Source of the DNA: Labia minor
Lineage: Eukaryota > Arthropoda > Insecta > Dermaptera > Spongiphoridae
Direction: 5' to 3'
Length of the DNA stretch: 64,000 nucleotides
Assembly: GCA_963082975.1 (NCBI GenBank)
Contig: OY720350.1
Span: forward strand, 43,912,734 to 43,976,733
Shown piece after piece: positions 46,314-58,037 of the stretch; within the stretch, counting starts at the first letter, position 1; every line of letters begins with the position of its first letter. The position numbers and the translations under genes are program-made. The notes under the pieces were generated by a model that searched no databases, was not told the DNA's origin, and saw only the letters and a list, made by a program, of their open reading frames with translations.

Positions 46314-46616
46314 TTACTCATCCAACACTATGTTCCACATCTTATTAAGTCTATATCCATCCTCTTTGTTAATATTATTGGGATGATTATCAATTTCTAT
46401 AGATTCTTTTATTTTTCTTTTCCACCAATTATTTTCAATATGAAGTGTTTCTACATTATCTAAATTTATTTTATGTCCTGTTGTTAAGGCATGTTCTGCA
46501 ATTGCTGATTGATTTGGATGTTTCAATCTAATGGCTCTCTCATGTTCAGACAGTCTTGTAGAAATCTTTCTACTTGTTTCACCAATGTATACTTTTTTGC
46601 ATTCACAAGTTACCAA
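46314..46616 (-). pseudogene. Penelope-like ORF, C-terminal fragment (GIY-YIG part)
   Basis: Last 100 codons of the element's ORF, same as 43585-43885 by eye, starting at VTCECKKVYIGET. Truncated by the inversion junction at 46614/46615. Confidence 0.9.
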
Positions 46617-46617
46617 A

Positions 46618-48334
46618 CAACATTGCAGAGGAAATTAGATTTGATACGATTAACATACTGAAAAATGCTAAACCACCCAAACCAAATTTGACAAAATCTG
46701 AGATGCGTGCTCTGAAGGAAATTAGAAACGATGACTCTCTAAAGATTATCCCTGCCGACAAAGGTAACGCCACTGTTGTAATGAATACAGTGGATTATAA
46801 ACAAAAAATGGAAAATATTTTGAATTCTTCTACCTACGAAATACAGAAAAAAGATCCAACGGATAAATTCTGTAGAAAACTAAAATCAATAATAAAGAAT
46901 CTACCTATTGAGGAAAAAGATAAAGATAAATTAAAACCGAAAGATCCACAAATACCAAAAATATACGGTAATCCCAAAATCCATAAAACCAACAAACCTT
47001 TAAGACCAATAGTTAGTCAAATCAATTCAGTGACTTACAACTCATCAAAATATCTAGCACATTTGTTAAAACCATTTACAGGTACTAATTTTTCATACGT
47101 TAAAAATTCCACCCACTTAGTAGAAATGTTATCAAAAGTAGAAATTACAAAAAATGATATATTGGTGAGTCTGGATGTGGACTCCTTGTACACAAATGTT
47201 CCTATTGACGAGACCATTGAGATTATAAAATCAAACATTACATTAGATAAAAATACTCTCGAATTAATAGAATTTTGCCAAAAATCTACATACTTTATTT
47301 ATGATAAAAAGATTTATAAGCAAAAAGAAGGATGTGCTATGGGTAGTCCACTAAGCCCAGTATTCGCTAACATATTCATGGAAGAATTTGAATCAAAATT
47401 GGTCAATAATGCAATAAAGAAACCAAAACTGTTTCTTAGATATGTGGATGATATTTTGATGATTTGGCCTCATGGTAAGGATTCTTTAGTTAAATTTGTA
47501 GAAGCAGCAAATAATTTACATAAAAATATAAAACTAAGCGTTGAATGGGAAATAAATGAAGAGTTACCGTTTCTTGATGTATTAATTAAAAAGAAACAGA
47601 ATAGATTAAGGTTTGATATTTTCAGGAAAACAACTCACACCAACAGATATATCCACGCAGATTCCCACCACCATCCATCACAAAAATATGGAGTGATAAA
47701 AACACTGCACAAAAGAGCCGAAGAGATATGCTCAAATGAAAACATTAAAAAAGAAAAACAACGATTGAAGGAAGCTTTCATAAACAATGGCTTCTCGGAA
47801 TATGAAATTAGGAAATTCAGTAAAACAAAAAAGACAGAAATCAAAAATGAAAATGAAAAACCAATATACAGATCACAAATAACATTACCTTATATAAAAG
47901 GAACAACAGAAAAAATAGCGTCAAAATTGAGGAAACACAACATCAGAGTAACATATAAACCTCATAAACAAATGTCTTCTCTCACCTCAAATATAAAAGA
48001 CAAAATTAAAAACGAAAATAATGGAGTTTATAAGGTAACTTGTGAATGCAAAAAAGTATACATTGGTGAAACAAGTAGAAAGATTTCTACAAGACTGTCT
48101 GAACATGAGAGAGCCATTAGATTGAAACATCCAAATCAATCAGCAATTGCAGAACATGCCTTAACAACAGGACATAAAATAAATTTAGATAATGTAGAAA
48201 CACTTCATATTGAAAATAATTGGTGGAAAAGAAAAATAAAAGAATCTATAGAAATTGATAATCATCCCAATAATATTAACAAAGAGGATGGATATAGACT
48301 TAATAAGATGTGGAACATAGTGTTGGATGAGTAA
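46618..48334 (+). pseudogene. Penelope-like ORF lacking its N-terminus, inverted copy
   Basis: Open from the inversion junction to the normal stop. It matches the minus copy from NNIAEEIRFDTINIL onward, keeping the complete RT palm (YVDD) and GIY-YIG domains but lacking about 220 N-terminal residues. A fused frame through the junction is open to about 46574 without a proper ATG, so translation is doubtful. Confidence 0.88.
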
Positions 48335-48719
48335 AATTTGTCAGATTAAATTAAATATAATTAATCTAATGTGTATTTATGTATATATCTTGATTATGGA
48401 AATAATTTAGTATCTTCATTTTAGAGACATAATGCACTATCATACTTCTTGATTGTAAACGCTTGCTTTGACAATTGCTGCTGACTTCATGTTGAGATTA
48501 AGAATTGGCGGTAAAAATTGGAGCCAAAAATTGGCGCCAATATCACTGCCTATATAAGAGGTGACGTGTCCCGACATGCATCAGTCCGCTTGAATCGGAG
48601 CAAGCGTACGGTTACTTGAAAACGACTGCAGAATAAGCAGTTGAAACGTTGTACAATTATTTTAATTTAATAAATAATTTTATACAAATAATGTGGTCTT
48701 TTAATAAAAATTCTCTTAA
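48335..48719 (+). repeat. Penelope pseudo-LTR, copy 3 (inverted)
   Basis: Reverse complement of the other two, followed by 37 bp of the ORF's 5' coding sequence and then the target duplication. Confidence 0.88.
48605..48655 (+). ncRNA. Hammerhead-like ribozyme motif in pseudo-LTR (also 43263-43312 and 45992-46041, minus)
   Basis: Sense strand: GTTAC, TTGAAAA, C, stem II GACTGC..GCAGTT, GAAAC, GTT, GTAC. This follows the order of a minimal hammerhead (stem I, CUGANGA, stem II, GAAA, palindromic ACGU stem III, GUH cleavage triplet, stem I) as known from Penelope elements. The catalytic core differs at two places that pair with each other (C3 to U, G8 to A). Activity is not shown. Confidence 0.5.
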
Positions 48720-48891
48720 TAATTATCAAAATAACCACAAAAGCTTTAATAAATACATTATTCCTCGTTGTATATAAATGCATTTTAGTGTAAATTCTGA
48801 ATTCTAATTTCAAGAACAGGATAATAATTTTATTTTATTGTATTCATTAAAATTCGTTGAATTCGAAAACGCATCTTTAAGATTTTGTTCG

Positions 48892-49041
48892 GCGAAATTA
48901 TCTTCGTTCTACAATGAGTCAATTAAGACTACAAAATCTTGCAATATTGTCATTAGAACAAGAGATTACAAATAATATAAATTTTGAGAGCATTATACAC
49001 GATTTTTCTAGTATGAAAGCTAGAAGAGTAAATATTATATA
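48892..49041 (+). pseudogene. hAT (ZMYM1-like) transposase C-terminal relic
   Basis: Reads RRNYLRSTMSQLRLQNLAIL then SLEQEI and INFESIIHDFSSMKARR followed by a stop. This matches the closing part of ZMYM1-like hAT transposases (..LR.TM.Q.RL..LA.LSIE......F..LI..FA..KARK). The upstream frame is broken; no catalytic part remains. Confidence 0.72.
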
Positions 49042-49236
49042 AATATGTTTGAGTGCATACAAATATGTGTAAAAAATTTACTCTGTGTATTAATTAATAT
49101 TGATTAAATAACTTAATAATTTATTTATGTGTATTAATTTATAAAAACCATTATTTGATTGACTTATAATAGAAAGGGCGGCAAACTCGAGATCGCCCCG
49201 GGCGGCAAAAGTTCTAGGTACGCCACTGTTCTGATG

Positions 49237-49550
49237 AGTAAAAAAAAATATTGTTACAGCTAATTATCTATATTAATTGTAACGATATTTGTTAATAATT
49301 AAAAAAAAAAATAATGAAAAAATACTTTTTTATCATTTTAATTCATTCTTTTAAGAGGAGGATAGGTGCTGCTTTCCAATGGTCTTAACTTTTACTTCAA
49401 AATATTTAAAAATATTGATAATAAAAAAAATAATCATTTTGAAAAAAAAAAAAATTTAGTTAGTTTTGATGTAACACACTTCGGAAACATAATTTTTTCT
49501 TTCTCATGACAGAAGGGTGGTGGTAATAATTTTTGCAATATTTTTTGAAC
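49237..49550. other. AT-rich spacer
   Basis: No features recognised. Confidence 0.45.
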
Positions 49551-49554
49551 TGAA

Positions 49555-49850
49555 TGTGTTTGGAAGCACGTGTTCCAGGAGCCGTGTCCCTGACCCAGCA
49601 AATATTTCCCCTTTCTCTGTTCGCCCCCACTTTCTGCGAGGGGATCGTGTTATGTCCCCCCTGTGGCATTCCCAGTTTCGGTTCGGTCCGCGTGGCGTTA
49701 ACATCGGCACCGCCGAGGTGGCCACCAACTCTCTCCAACCGTGAGTCACCTCTCTCTATTTTGTACTCGAAATAAGTGTACTTTCCCTCTCGTTCTGTCC
49801 CACCCGCAAGCGATTCTACTGCTTTTTCTCACAGCCCACGCCGGTTAAAT
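49555..49850. other. GC-rich island, possible promoter or first exon
   Basis: A sharp GC-rich, CpG-containing block in very AT-rich DNA. It has CACGTG at about 49567 and a good donor-like CAACC|GTGAGTC at 49740. Several overlapping open frames run through it on both strands, as expected from GC-rich sequence, and none resembles a known protein. It could be a 5' exon and promoter of a plus-strand gene lying beyond, or an unrecognised repeat. Confidence 0.3.
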
Positions 49851-49859
49851 GACAACCGG

Positions 49860-52800
49860 CAATTTTTTTTTTCTTATTTTTTTTTTATTTCTTATCATCT
49901 TCCAAATTATCTATCTTTTTACTAAAATATAAATAAATAAATAAATAGTAATACTTAACATCCTATTTATATGCATATATCATATATATATATCTATATA
50001 TATGTATATTTTTTTATTTTAATAAACAAGAGAATGAACATGAAAAATCAATTTATTAATATAAAAATTTATTAATTAAAAAAATTATTCAAACAGGTTA
50101 TAATAAAATAATGAATGTAATTTTTTTTTAAATAAGGAATTTTGAAAAAAAAAATATTTATATAAAAGTTAAAAAAAAAGTTGAACGATATTTAGAATAA
50201 ATTATTTCATTGAAAAAATTACTTTTTTTTGCTTTATAAATGTATATTTTATTTATATGTATATACTATATATATATATATATTTAAATTTTTGAAAATA
50301 TAAAATTTAAAATATAATTATATTGTATAAACATAATTAATATTTTTTATAAAGAGTGTGGTAGAATGAGATACCAAGAGCCTCTATGAAATTTAAAAAA
50401 ATGTTATTTTTTAAAATTTAATTTTATATATATATATATGTTGCGAGCGGCAAATTTTATACATAATTACTTTTCATTAATCGAATTTTCCAAATTCGAA
50501 AAGAAAATATTCTTTTTTATTAAAAATTAAAAACATAAATCGTTAAATTTATTTAAATATCTATTCTTTTTAAAAATATAATATTTATCAATGTATTTTT
50601 TGGCAATAACTTTTAATTATTTTTAAATATTTCATTGAATTTTTTACTAATATTTACCAATAATATTTTAGACAAATATGCTCAGACGGATGTATAAAAA
50701 TAATTAATAAACATTTTATAACTTTAGTCAAAGTGTACAAATGTTTATGAATCAATATTTAATTAAAACCACCAAGGCCCGACAATCAAACTTCACTGAC
50801 CATTAAAACAACATATTTGCAATCTATCGAATTTTAAAATAAATAAATAAATAAAATTCTTAATTACTTCAGCTTGAAAATAATTAATATTTAAATCAGA
50901 CCGGTTTATTTTATTCAAATTTTAATTTACTCTTATTAATTATGATATCTCAGAGAGAAAGGATATAAATAACTTCATCAAAACCAAAATTTATTGAAGC
51001 ACATAATTATTAATAATCAAATTTATTTAATAATTTCATTTTCTATAATGATTTGATTAATTTAATATAAAAAACAGAAATACATTTTTATAATATAAGT
51101 ATTTTGATTATATACCTCAAAAATAGATTAAAAATTTTAATTAGGAAAGCTTAGTGTAAAGAGAAATCAATTTAATTTTTGATTGATTGATAAAATTGAT
51201 CAATGGACCATCCTAACCTTTAGTTTCTACATTTTTCCTATTTCTAAAATGGAAAAAGTTGGTTAAATAGCTAATTTATTATTTGTTGATTCACCTTTAA
51301 TTAAAAAAACAATCTATTTAAATTCTGTCACCAATAATTGTAAAAATTTTGAAAAGCTATTAAATTAATTTTAATTTTTATTTTGTACTTGAAAATTTAT
51401 AATTTTTTCCATTTAATAATTTAAATATAATAATATATTATTATTAGATAATTGAGATTTTTTCGTAAATGTTTTATCTGACAGATAATAAAAAGTAAAT
51501 GAGATACACGAAAATTGGTTCAACTTTCATAAAACAAAATATCTAAAATTACATATTTATTAAGGTCAAGTGCATATTTTATAAATAAAAATATCCACAA
51601 ATTCATGATAGGATTTACTGAAGGATTAAGAATTACTAGTAATAAAGGAGGGAATATTTCTTAAATGCAAAGTCCTTGTTTAATTGTTTATTATTATTAT
51701 TATTATTACTTAGTTGCACTCAACACCTGTTGTGTATTTTTTTTTCAAGAAAAACCTATAACAATAAACAGGTCACAGTTGATGAACTCTGATTACTTTT
51801 TTACTATTTTCTCAAGGCTTTACAAATTACAAATGATGGTTTATTACAAAATCAAAATTGATATGAAAAAAAATTGCAATTATTTTAATATAAATTTAAG
51901 GTTAAAGTGGAATTATAATAAAAATAATATTATCCAAATAATTAATGAAGAATAGAAGGCCACTAGAGCGTAAAAGGAATTGAAAAATATCATCGATTAA
52001 CTAATCATTGGAATGTTGAATGTATGAAGCCCATTAGAATAAAATTGAAATTATAAATAGAATTATTATTCTCTCACTTAAATATCTTACAGGTAAAAAT
52101 AGCTAAAACACTTTGGAGACTTTAATGCGCGTGTCATTATATAAATAAAAATAGTGTAAGTGAAGGCAAATTTGTTTATATATTCTTCTAATCTACACCA
52201 CCTCCAAAATGTCATTTAGATCAACTAAATTAACTATATTCAAAGAAATCATAACATCTTAATGATATGATTACAAATATTTTATTTTTTTTATTTTTTT
52301 GTTACAATATATTCATTTAAAAATTAATATTAAATAAATTAATGCAGATGAAAAAAAATAGTATTATATAGACAAAATATGGTTCAGTCCTTGAATTATA
52401 ATAAATAAAGAAAATTAAAAAATAATTAAATCACAATCATAATGAACGTGTAAATTTTAAAGGATGGAAATAATGTCGGTTAGTGGATTATTATATTAAG
52501 ATTATTTTTTATGAAAATTTATTTACCAAGGTTATTATAAAAATCATAACTGTTTTATCTGATTATTATAAAAATAGAATTTGTTATTTAATTATCTTTT
52601 GATTTCATATAAAAATATATTTTTTTTTAATTAATTAATATAGAATTTCGAATTACATACATATATCGTATACAAATATTTTTTACATTTTTCATTCATA
52701 TATATTCATTTTTTATATTCATATATATATATTATTTATTATTTTTATAAAATAATTTTTATGTTATATACCATACATAATATTATTCTTATTTGGCAAT

Positions 52801-53620
52801 TGAAGGGCAAATTTTTATAGTAGATATATAAGAAAATTTTCTCTTTTAAATTCTACTTTCACATTCATATATGTATAGAAAAATATACATAATAAGTAGA
52901 AGAATTAAGATGGTCCAATCATTATGAGATTTTCTGAATTTTGTTATGTATGCGATAATAAAAAGATTTACAACAATTCTGAAAAAAATATTTTATTTCT
53001 CAAAGAAACTAAATAATATAACTTCAAGCGACTTTTAAAATTTAAAAACATCAAAAATGGCAAACAAAAATTATTTATTGAATCATAATCAACAATGTTT
53101 GGTATAATGGGGTTAACTTCTTAAGACACAATATAACAATAAAAAATAGAGTACATTTACCCTGCAATTATACAGCAATAGTATAAATATAATGAATTAT
53201 AAAAAATATATTATATTTCAAGAAGAACTATATGTTTTTACGTCAATATTTGTAAATATTAATAAATTAACAGAAACTTAGCCATGTTCTTGACCCTTTT
53301 CGAACATATTAAAAGAAAACATTTGAAAAATAAATTAAGAAGGTAATTTTATTACAAATAAACATATGAATTTCCAAGAAAAAAGCTAAAAATATTGAAT
53401 TGCAAATTAAAGGATTGCGTTCAAGAAGAGAGACAACAAATAAAACCGCATTGAAAAGAACCCCTTCTAATTTTATTGGAATTGGTCTTAAAAAATGAAA
53501 AATATTATTCTTTTTGATTATGTAGAAAGTGTATTTGCTAAAATTCAATTTTATATATAAAAAAGCAAATAATTCAAACGAATGGTAACTGATAAATAAT
53601 AAAACACATTGAATTTTCAT
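49860..53620. other. Long AT-rich stretch without recognisable genes
   Basis: Numerous A/T runs and TA microsatellites (for example 49982-50000 and 50268-50282). Small AT-rich open frames occur (51665-51955 and 53309-53620) but look like chance. No repeat ends matched to families A-C. Confidence 0.45.
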
Positions 53621-53623
53621 AAG

Positions 53624-53978
53624 CTTTTTATTAACTTCACTTTTCTGTCTGTCTGTAATATTGTCTGTAAATTTGTAATTGGATTTTAACCCACTTCTAG
53701 TTGAGCAATTTCGCTCAAATTTAAAACGTATATTGAATTCAATTTTTTTTTTTATATTTTATATTTTCTATACAAATATAATTAAATTCACAAATTTTAA
53801 AAATCCATAATTTTGAAAAATTAAAAATATTTCTTTTTGATTATTGCACTGTCATCGACTTTCAATATACGTTCAAATTTGAGCAAAATCGCTCATCTAG
53901 AAGTATGTTAAAGTCCAATTTCAAATTTACAGACAACATTACAGATAGACAGAAAAGTGAAGTTAATAAAACTAAAAT
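53624..53978. repeat. Fold-back / MITE-like inverted repeat, about 115-bp arms
   Basis: The left arm starts TTTTATTAACTTCACTTTTC at about 53624 and runs to GTATATTGAATTC at about 53740. The right arm (about 53860-53978) is its inverted, diverged copy, with a spacer near 115 bp. Both arms include GTCTGTCTGTAAT-like and CTTCTAG.TGAGC segments. No ORF. Non-autonomous DNA transposon likely; family unknown. Confidence 0.7.
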
Positions 53979-54007
53979 ATTAAAAACAAAAAAATAAATC
54001 AATAAAA

Positions 54008-54133
54008 CAACTTTTTAATAAACACGCTTTATAATTAAAAATAGAAAAAATATTCAAAGTTTTATTAATATTTTATTTTCTATTTTTTAAGGCATTTTTG
54101 ATTAAAAAGCGCGTATATTAAAAAGTTTTTTTT
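54008..54133. repeat. Short fold-back repeat
   Basis: AACTTTTTAATAAACACGC..AAAAATAGAAAA (54010-54050) recurs inverted as TTTTCTATTTTT..GCGCGTATATTAAAAAGTT (54077-54130). Immediately follows the larger fold-back. Confidence 0.6.
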
Positions 54134-55440
54134 TAATTTAGTATAATATAAAAATTATTACAAATGTATTTTACTAAAATAATTATAGAATAGATATTAT
54201 ATTATAATATTATACATTTAATATACTTATAAGATCAATATTATCATTATTGAGTTAAATGAAGGTGATTTCAAAAGAAAAGATTAGGATGTGTGAAAAA
54301 AAGAGGGGTAAAAAAATTTCCTAATCATTGAAATAAATTTTATTTATTATTTTTCAATCTAGATTATTAAATATTTTATTATTTGAAAATTTCCTCTTAT
54401 CACGATTACTATCCTTTTTAGATTTAAATTTGAAAATGCGATTCCATTTAGGATTTTCAAATCTGCGAAATTCCGTATGTATTCATTTATCCTGCCCAGC
54501 CCATCTTCTAATCAAATCTACTAACCCTTAATTTATATACTAGAATTGAAAATTGAAACTACAATAATATTGTATTCATATTTTAATAAATGAATAAAAA
54601 TATATATTATCCAACATCTAGGATTAATAGTTAATATATAATTGAAAATATATATTTGTATACGATAATTATATTTGCTATTTGGTTTGTTTTCAGCAAA
54701 TCTTGTTGTAATCACATATAGATGTATAGAAAGTTTTAGTTTATTCTATATTATCATTCAAATTTATATACTATGGATTATCTAAATATCTACTTATACT
54801 CGAAAGGTATAAGTTATTTTTAAATAAGTATAAAAAAAAACAATATCGTAATAACCTTCATTTTGTTAAAATTTGCAATTAACCAATCAATAATCCAACC
54901 AATGACATTTCAGTTGAGTGTACAACAACAATGACAACAACAACGACAAAAAAAAAAAAAATAACGACCACTTAAATTTCTTAATCCATCTGCATTAAAT
55001 TGCAATATTGCATTAAAATGATATGATAGTAGATTTTTTATTGTCTGTCCGTTGACCTCCTACCGATAATCTTGATTGTGAATGAACATTTAACAACAAG
55101 AATTAGAGAAAGAGAAAGAGAGACAATAGATATATAATTTTGTTTATATATTTAAACAGAAAGAGAGAGAGAAACAGATAAATTTATCTCAGCAGTATGT
55201 ATTACGTTAGCCGTTAGCCTTGGCCGAACTGTTCTGAATGCAAAGCGGGTACCATTGGTTTATGTGTGCATTGCTCTTTTGTGTTTGTGTTTGGATGTCC
55301 AATAAGGCACTGACACAAATTGGCCTCCCAAAGTCCATGAAAATCCTCTCGCTTTGGTAACCAATTCGTTAAACGTGAAGACCATGAACTCTATACTGAT
55401 AGATTTGAAAGAATAACTAACGATTATCTAAATCTATCTC

Positions 55441-55460
<20 letters not shown>
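54134..55460. other. AT-rich stretch with a more complex part at 55190-55430
   Basis: 55190-55430 has mixed composition (for example CCGTTAGCCTTGGCCGAACT) but no recognisable coding frame or repeat. A TA microsatellite follows at 55443-55472. Confidence 0.4.
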
Positions 55461-55471
<11 letters not shown>

Positions 55472-55475
<4 letters not shown>

Positions 55476-55680
55476 AATGATATTTTAAAAATATCATTAA
55501 TCCCTAAAAAAAAAAAATAAAAAAATTAAAATTTATTTATTTATTTAAAAATAAATTTATTTTTGGAAAAGATTATTGTAATACGTTTCCCCAGAAGAGT
55601 TGTTGAAGAGACAAAGACAGAGGGGTTAGCGTCGAGAGCAGACGGACTTTATTGGAGGAAAAAGGGACCACCATTACACT
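55472..55680 (+). repeat. Interspersed repeat G, plus orientation
   Basis: Counterpart of 41360-41560, with a private insertion/deletion difference between the CCCCAGAAGAG and GTCGAGAGCAGACGG blocks. Confidence 0.55.
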
Positions 55681-55970
55681 CGGTCGTCTACGGACTATCC
55701 CTTACAAAAGGACCGGCTACATTATTAACAAGAAATATTGTTTTTCAAGTTTTTTTTTTAATTTTTTACTTTCCCGCATACTTCGTATAAGGGAAGTATT
55801 GGAATCGTCAAAAATTTCGACTTCGAGATTTCGATAGATCTTGACGTTTTAGACCTCCCTGAGTCGGAAAAAACCACTTTTGGAATTATGTCTGTGTGTG
55901 TGTATGTATGTATGTATGTATGTATGTATGTATGTATGTATGTATGTATGTATGTATGTATGTATGTATG

Positions 55971-56001
<31 letters not shown>

Positions 56002-56407
56002 TGTCTGTAAGCAAATTTACTCAAAAACTAATCAAGCTAGGACTTCGAAATTTTGTACACCGATATTATTCACAATTTGTAGATTTCTATCAAAATTTCG
56101 TCAAAATCGGTTAACCGGAAGTGGTACTTTACCTACAATGGTTGCGTTTACCTTTCAAGTAAAGTACCAGTTTGCTTCGAGATATTTGCTTCATATTTTG
56201 TATATAGATTTAGAAATATGAAAAAAATTGAGATACCAAATTTCATCATGATCTGACTACCAGAAGTGACATTTTACCTATACAAGTAGCGTTTCCTTTT
56301 TACCGACCGACGATAGTAAGGGAGGTATTGTTTTCACACCAAATTTCGCCTGTGGATATTTTTAGGTACATATCTCCACGAATCATGCATTTTCTTAACA
56401 GAAAAAT

Positions 56408-56550
56408 AAGCGGGAGTGTCCTCCCCTAGACTTTCCCGCATATAAATAGGTATAAAGAGTTGTGAATGAATATTTAGAAAGTGTAAACTTGGTATTGATA
56501 AAGAGCCAGTTCGTGTTAGTTTATTGGTGTCAAATTTGATATTTGGTAAC

Positions 56551-56593
<43 letters not shown>

Positions 56594-57227
56594 AAAGTGC
56601 TACTTTGATAGAATAAAGTGCTAAATTTGATATGAAAATAACCCTTCACTTCCTCTCTTCGATCGGCAATACTAGCACTTCCGGTTTCCGGATTTGCACC
56701 AAAAGTTGATCAATTCATCCTACTGATGTATTAAGTAAATATACCAAATTTCATCAAAATCCGTTGAGCCGTTCAGGCTGTACACATCTATACGGACGGA
56801 CGGACAGACGGACGGACAGACATCATTCTGTTAAGAAAATGCATGATTCGTGGAGATATGTACCTAAAAATATCCATAGGTGAAATTTGGTGTGAAAACA
56901 ATACCTCCCTTACTATCGTCGGTCGGTAAAAAGGAAACGCTACTTGTATAGGTAAAATGTCACTTCCGGTAGTCAGATCATGATGAAATTTGGTATCTCA
57001 ATTTTTTTCATATTTTTAAATCTATATACAAAATATGAACCAAATATCTCGAAGCAAACTGGTACTTTACTTGAAAGGTAAACGCAACCAGTGTAGGTAA
57101 AGTACCACTTCCGGTTAACCGATTTTGACGAAATTTTGATAGAAATCTACAAACTGTGAATAATATCGGTGTACCAAATTTCGAAGTCCTAGCTTGATTA
57201 GTTTTTGAGTAAATTTGCTTACAGACA

Positions 57228-57258
<31 letters not shown>

Positions 57259-57417
57259 CATACATACATACATACATACATACACACACACAGACATAAT
57301 TCGAAAAATGGTATTTTCCGACTCAGGGAGGTCTAAAACGTCAAGATCTATCGAAATCTCGAAGTCGAAATTTTTGACGATTCCAATACTTCCCTTATAC
57401 GAAGTATGCGGGAAAGT
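56408..57417 (-). mobile_element. Second C/B composite element, nested, minus
   Basis: Minus orientation: 5' ACTTTCCCGCATACTTCG at 57417, TATG microsatellite (about 57288-57226), the same junction GCGTTTCCTTTTT|ACCGACCGACG at 56927, a B part (56927-56625) with the same private variants as the outer element (GTGCTAGTATTGCCGATCG), a TA microsatellite (about 56555-56588), and the family C 3' end ending AGCGGGAG..GCTT at 56408. The junction is shared, so both descend from one chimeric ancestor. Confidence 0.7.
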
Positions 57418-57422
57418 AAATT

Positions 57423-58037
57423 AGCTGGAGTGTCTCAACTCGACTATCTCGCAATTTGAATTGGATTAAATAACATAATATATTATATTTAAATTAAATT
57501 TAATTAATTATAAATTATAAATAATAAATATTAAACCAGCGCATGTTTGGCTTTTTGTTGATGGCACCATGGCACGAGTTGGCGCGTGAGATTTGCAGTG
57601 TTAAAAAATTAATTCTGGTACTTTCAGCGATTCAATCAAGCTGAAATTCTATATATAGCAGTTTTATACAATTATTAATCATGTGAAAAATTATCAAACA
57701 TATATCTTTATTTTTACGGTCACTTTAGAGGAAAAAAAATCAAAACGTTGTAGGTAATGACCCTCTTCCGGTTGAGCTACATTTCTCAAAAGTTGATAGA
57801 AAACTATGAATTTTGAATAATGTCCATGTACCAAATTTCATCATTCTAGCTCAAACCGTTTTTGCGTAATCTTGCCTACATACACACACACACACACAGA
57901 GACACACACACACACACACACAGACATTTTTCTCAACCTTAGTGAAAATGATTCAGGAACCTTCAAAACGTATAAAAACATCAAAATCTCAACATCGAAA
58001 ATTTTCGTGATCGCAATACTATCTCTGGCGAGATAGT
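57423..58037 (-). mobile_element. Family A Helentron-like repeat (A7), full length
   Basis: Minus orientation, 5' hairpin ACTATCTC-GCCA-GAGATAGT at 58037, GT microsatellite (about 57880-57924), core, GCGAGATAGTCGAGTTGAGA and CACTCCAGCT at 57423. Lies beside the nested C/B element within the outer element's B part. Confidence 0.76.

Larger units (their letters stand above)
43186..48769 (-). mobile_element. Penelope-like retroelement, inverted partial tandem, 13-bp target duplication
   Basis: The insertion 43199-48756 is flanked by ATTATTCCTCGTT at 43186-43198 and 48757-48769. Structure from left to right: terminal repeat (43199-43584, minus); complete ORF (minus); a second terminal repeat (45928-46313, minus); the last 100 codons of a second ORF copy (minus) broken at 46614; then, in plus orientation, an ORF missing its first part (46615-48334), a third terminal repeat, and 37 bp of the next unit's start. 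Direct and inverted halves look identical, so it arose in one event. Inverted or tandem partial copies with pseudo-LTRs are typical of Penelope elements. Confidence 0.92.
42958..49236 (+). mobile_element. ZMYM1-type hAT element carrying a Penelope-like insertion
   Basis: Left end CAGTGGCGTACCTAAG at 42966 and right end CTAGGTACGCCACTG at 49228 form terminal inverted repeats. The 8-bp duplications TTCTGATG are exact at 42958-42965 and 49229-49236. Sub-terminal GGGCGGC motifs occur at both ends. Apart from the retroelement inserted at 43199-48756 only short pieces of the original remain, including a C-terminal transposase relic (48892-49041). The element was therefore already a deletion derivative, or was eroded. 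Confidence 0.87.

Noticed and set aside
51665-51955. 96-codon frame with a poly-Tyr run
   Set aside because: The run is a TAT trinucleotide repeat; the rest is low-complexity AT-rich translation.
53309-53620. 103-codon hydrophobic minus-strand frame
   Set aside because: Hydrophobicity is expected from AT-rich sequence; no domain, splice site or codon signal supports a gene.
55880-57297. Frames coding repetitive MYVCMYVC or THTYIHTY peptides
   Set aside because: They are translations of TATG/CATA microsatellites inside family C elements.
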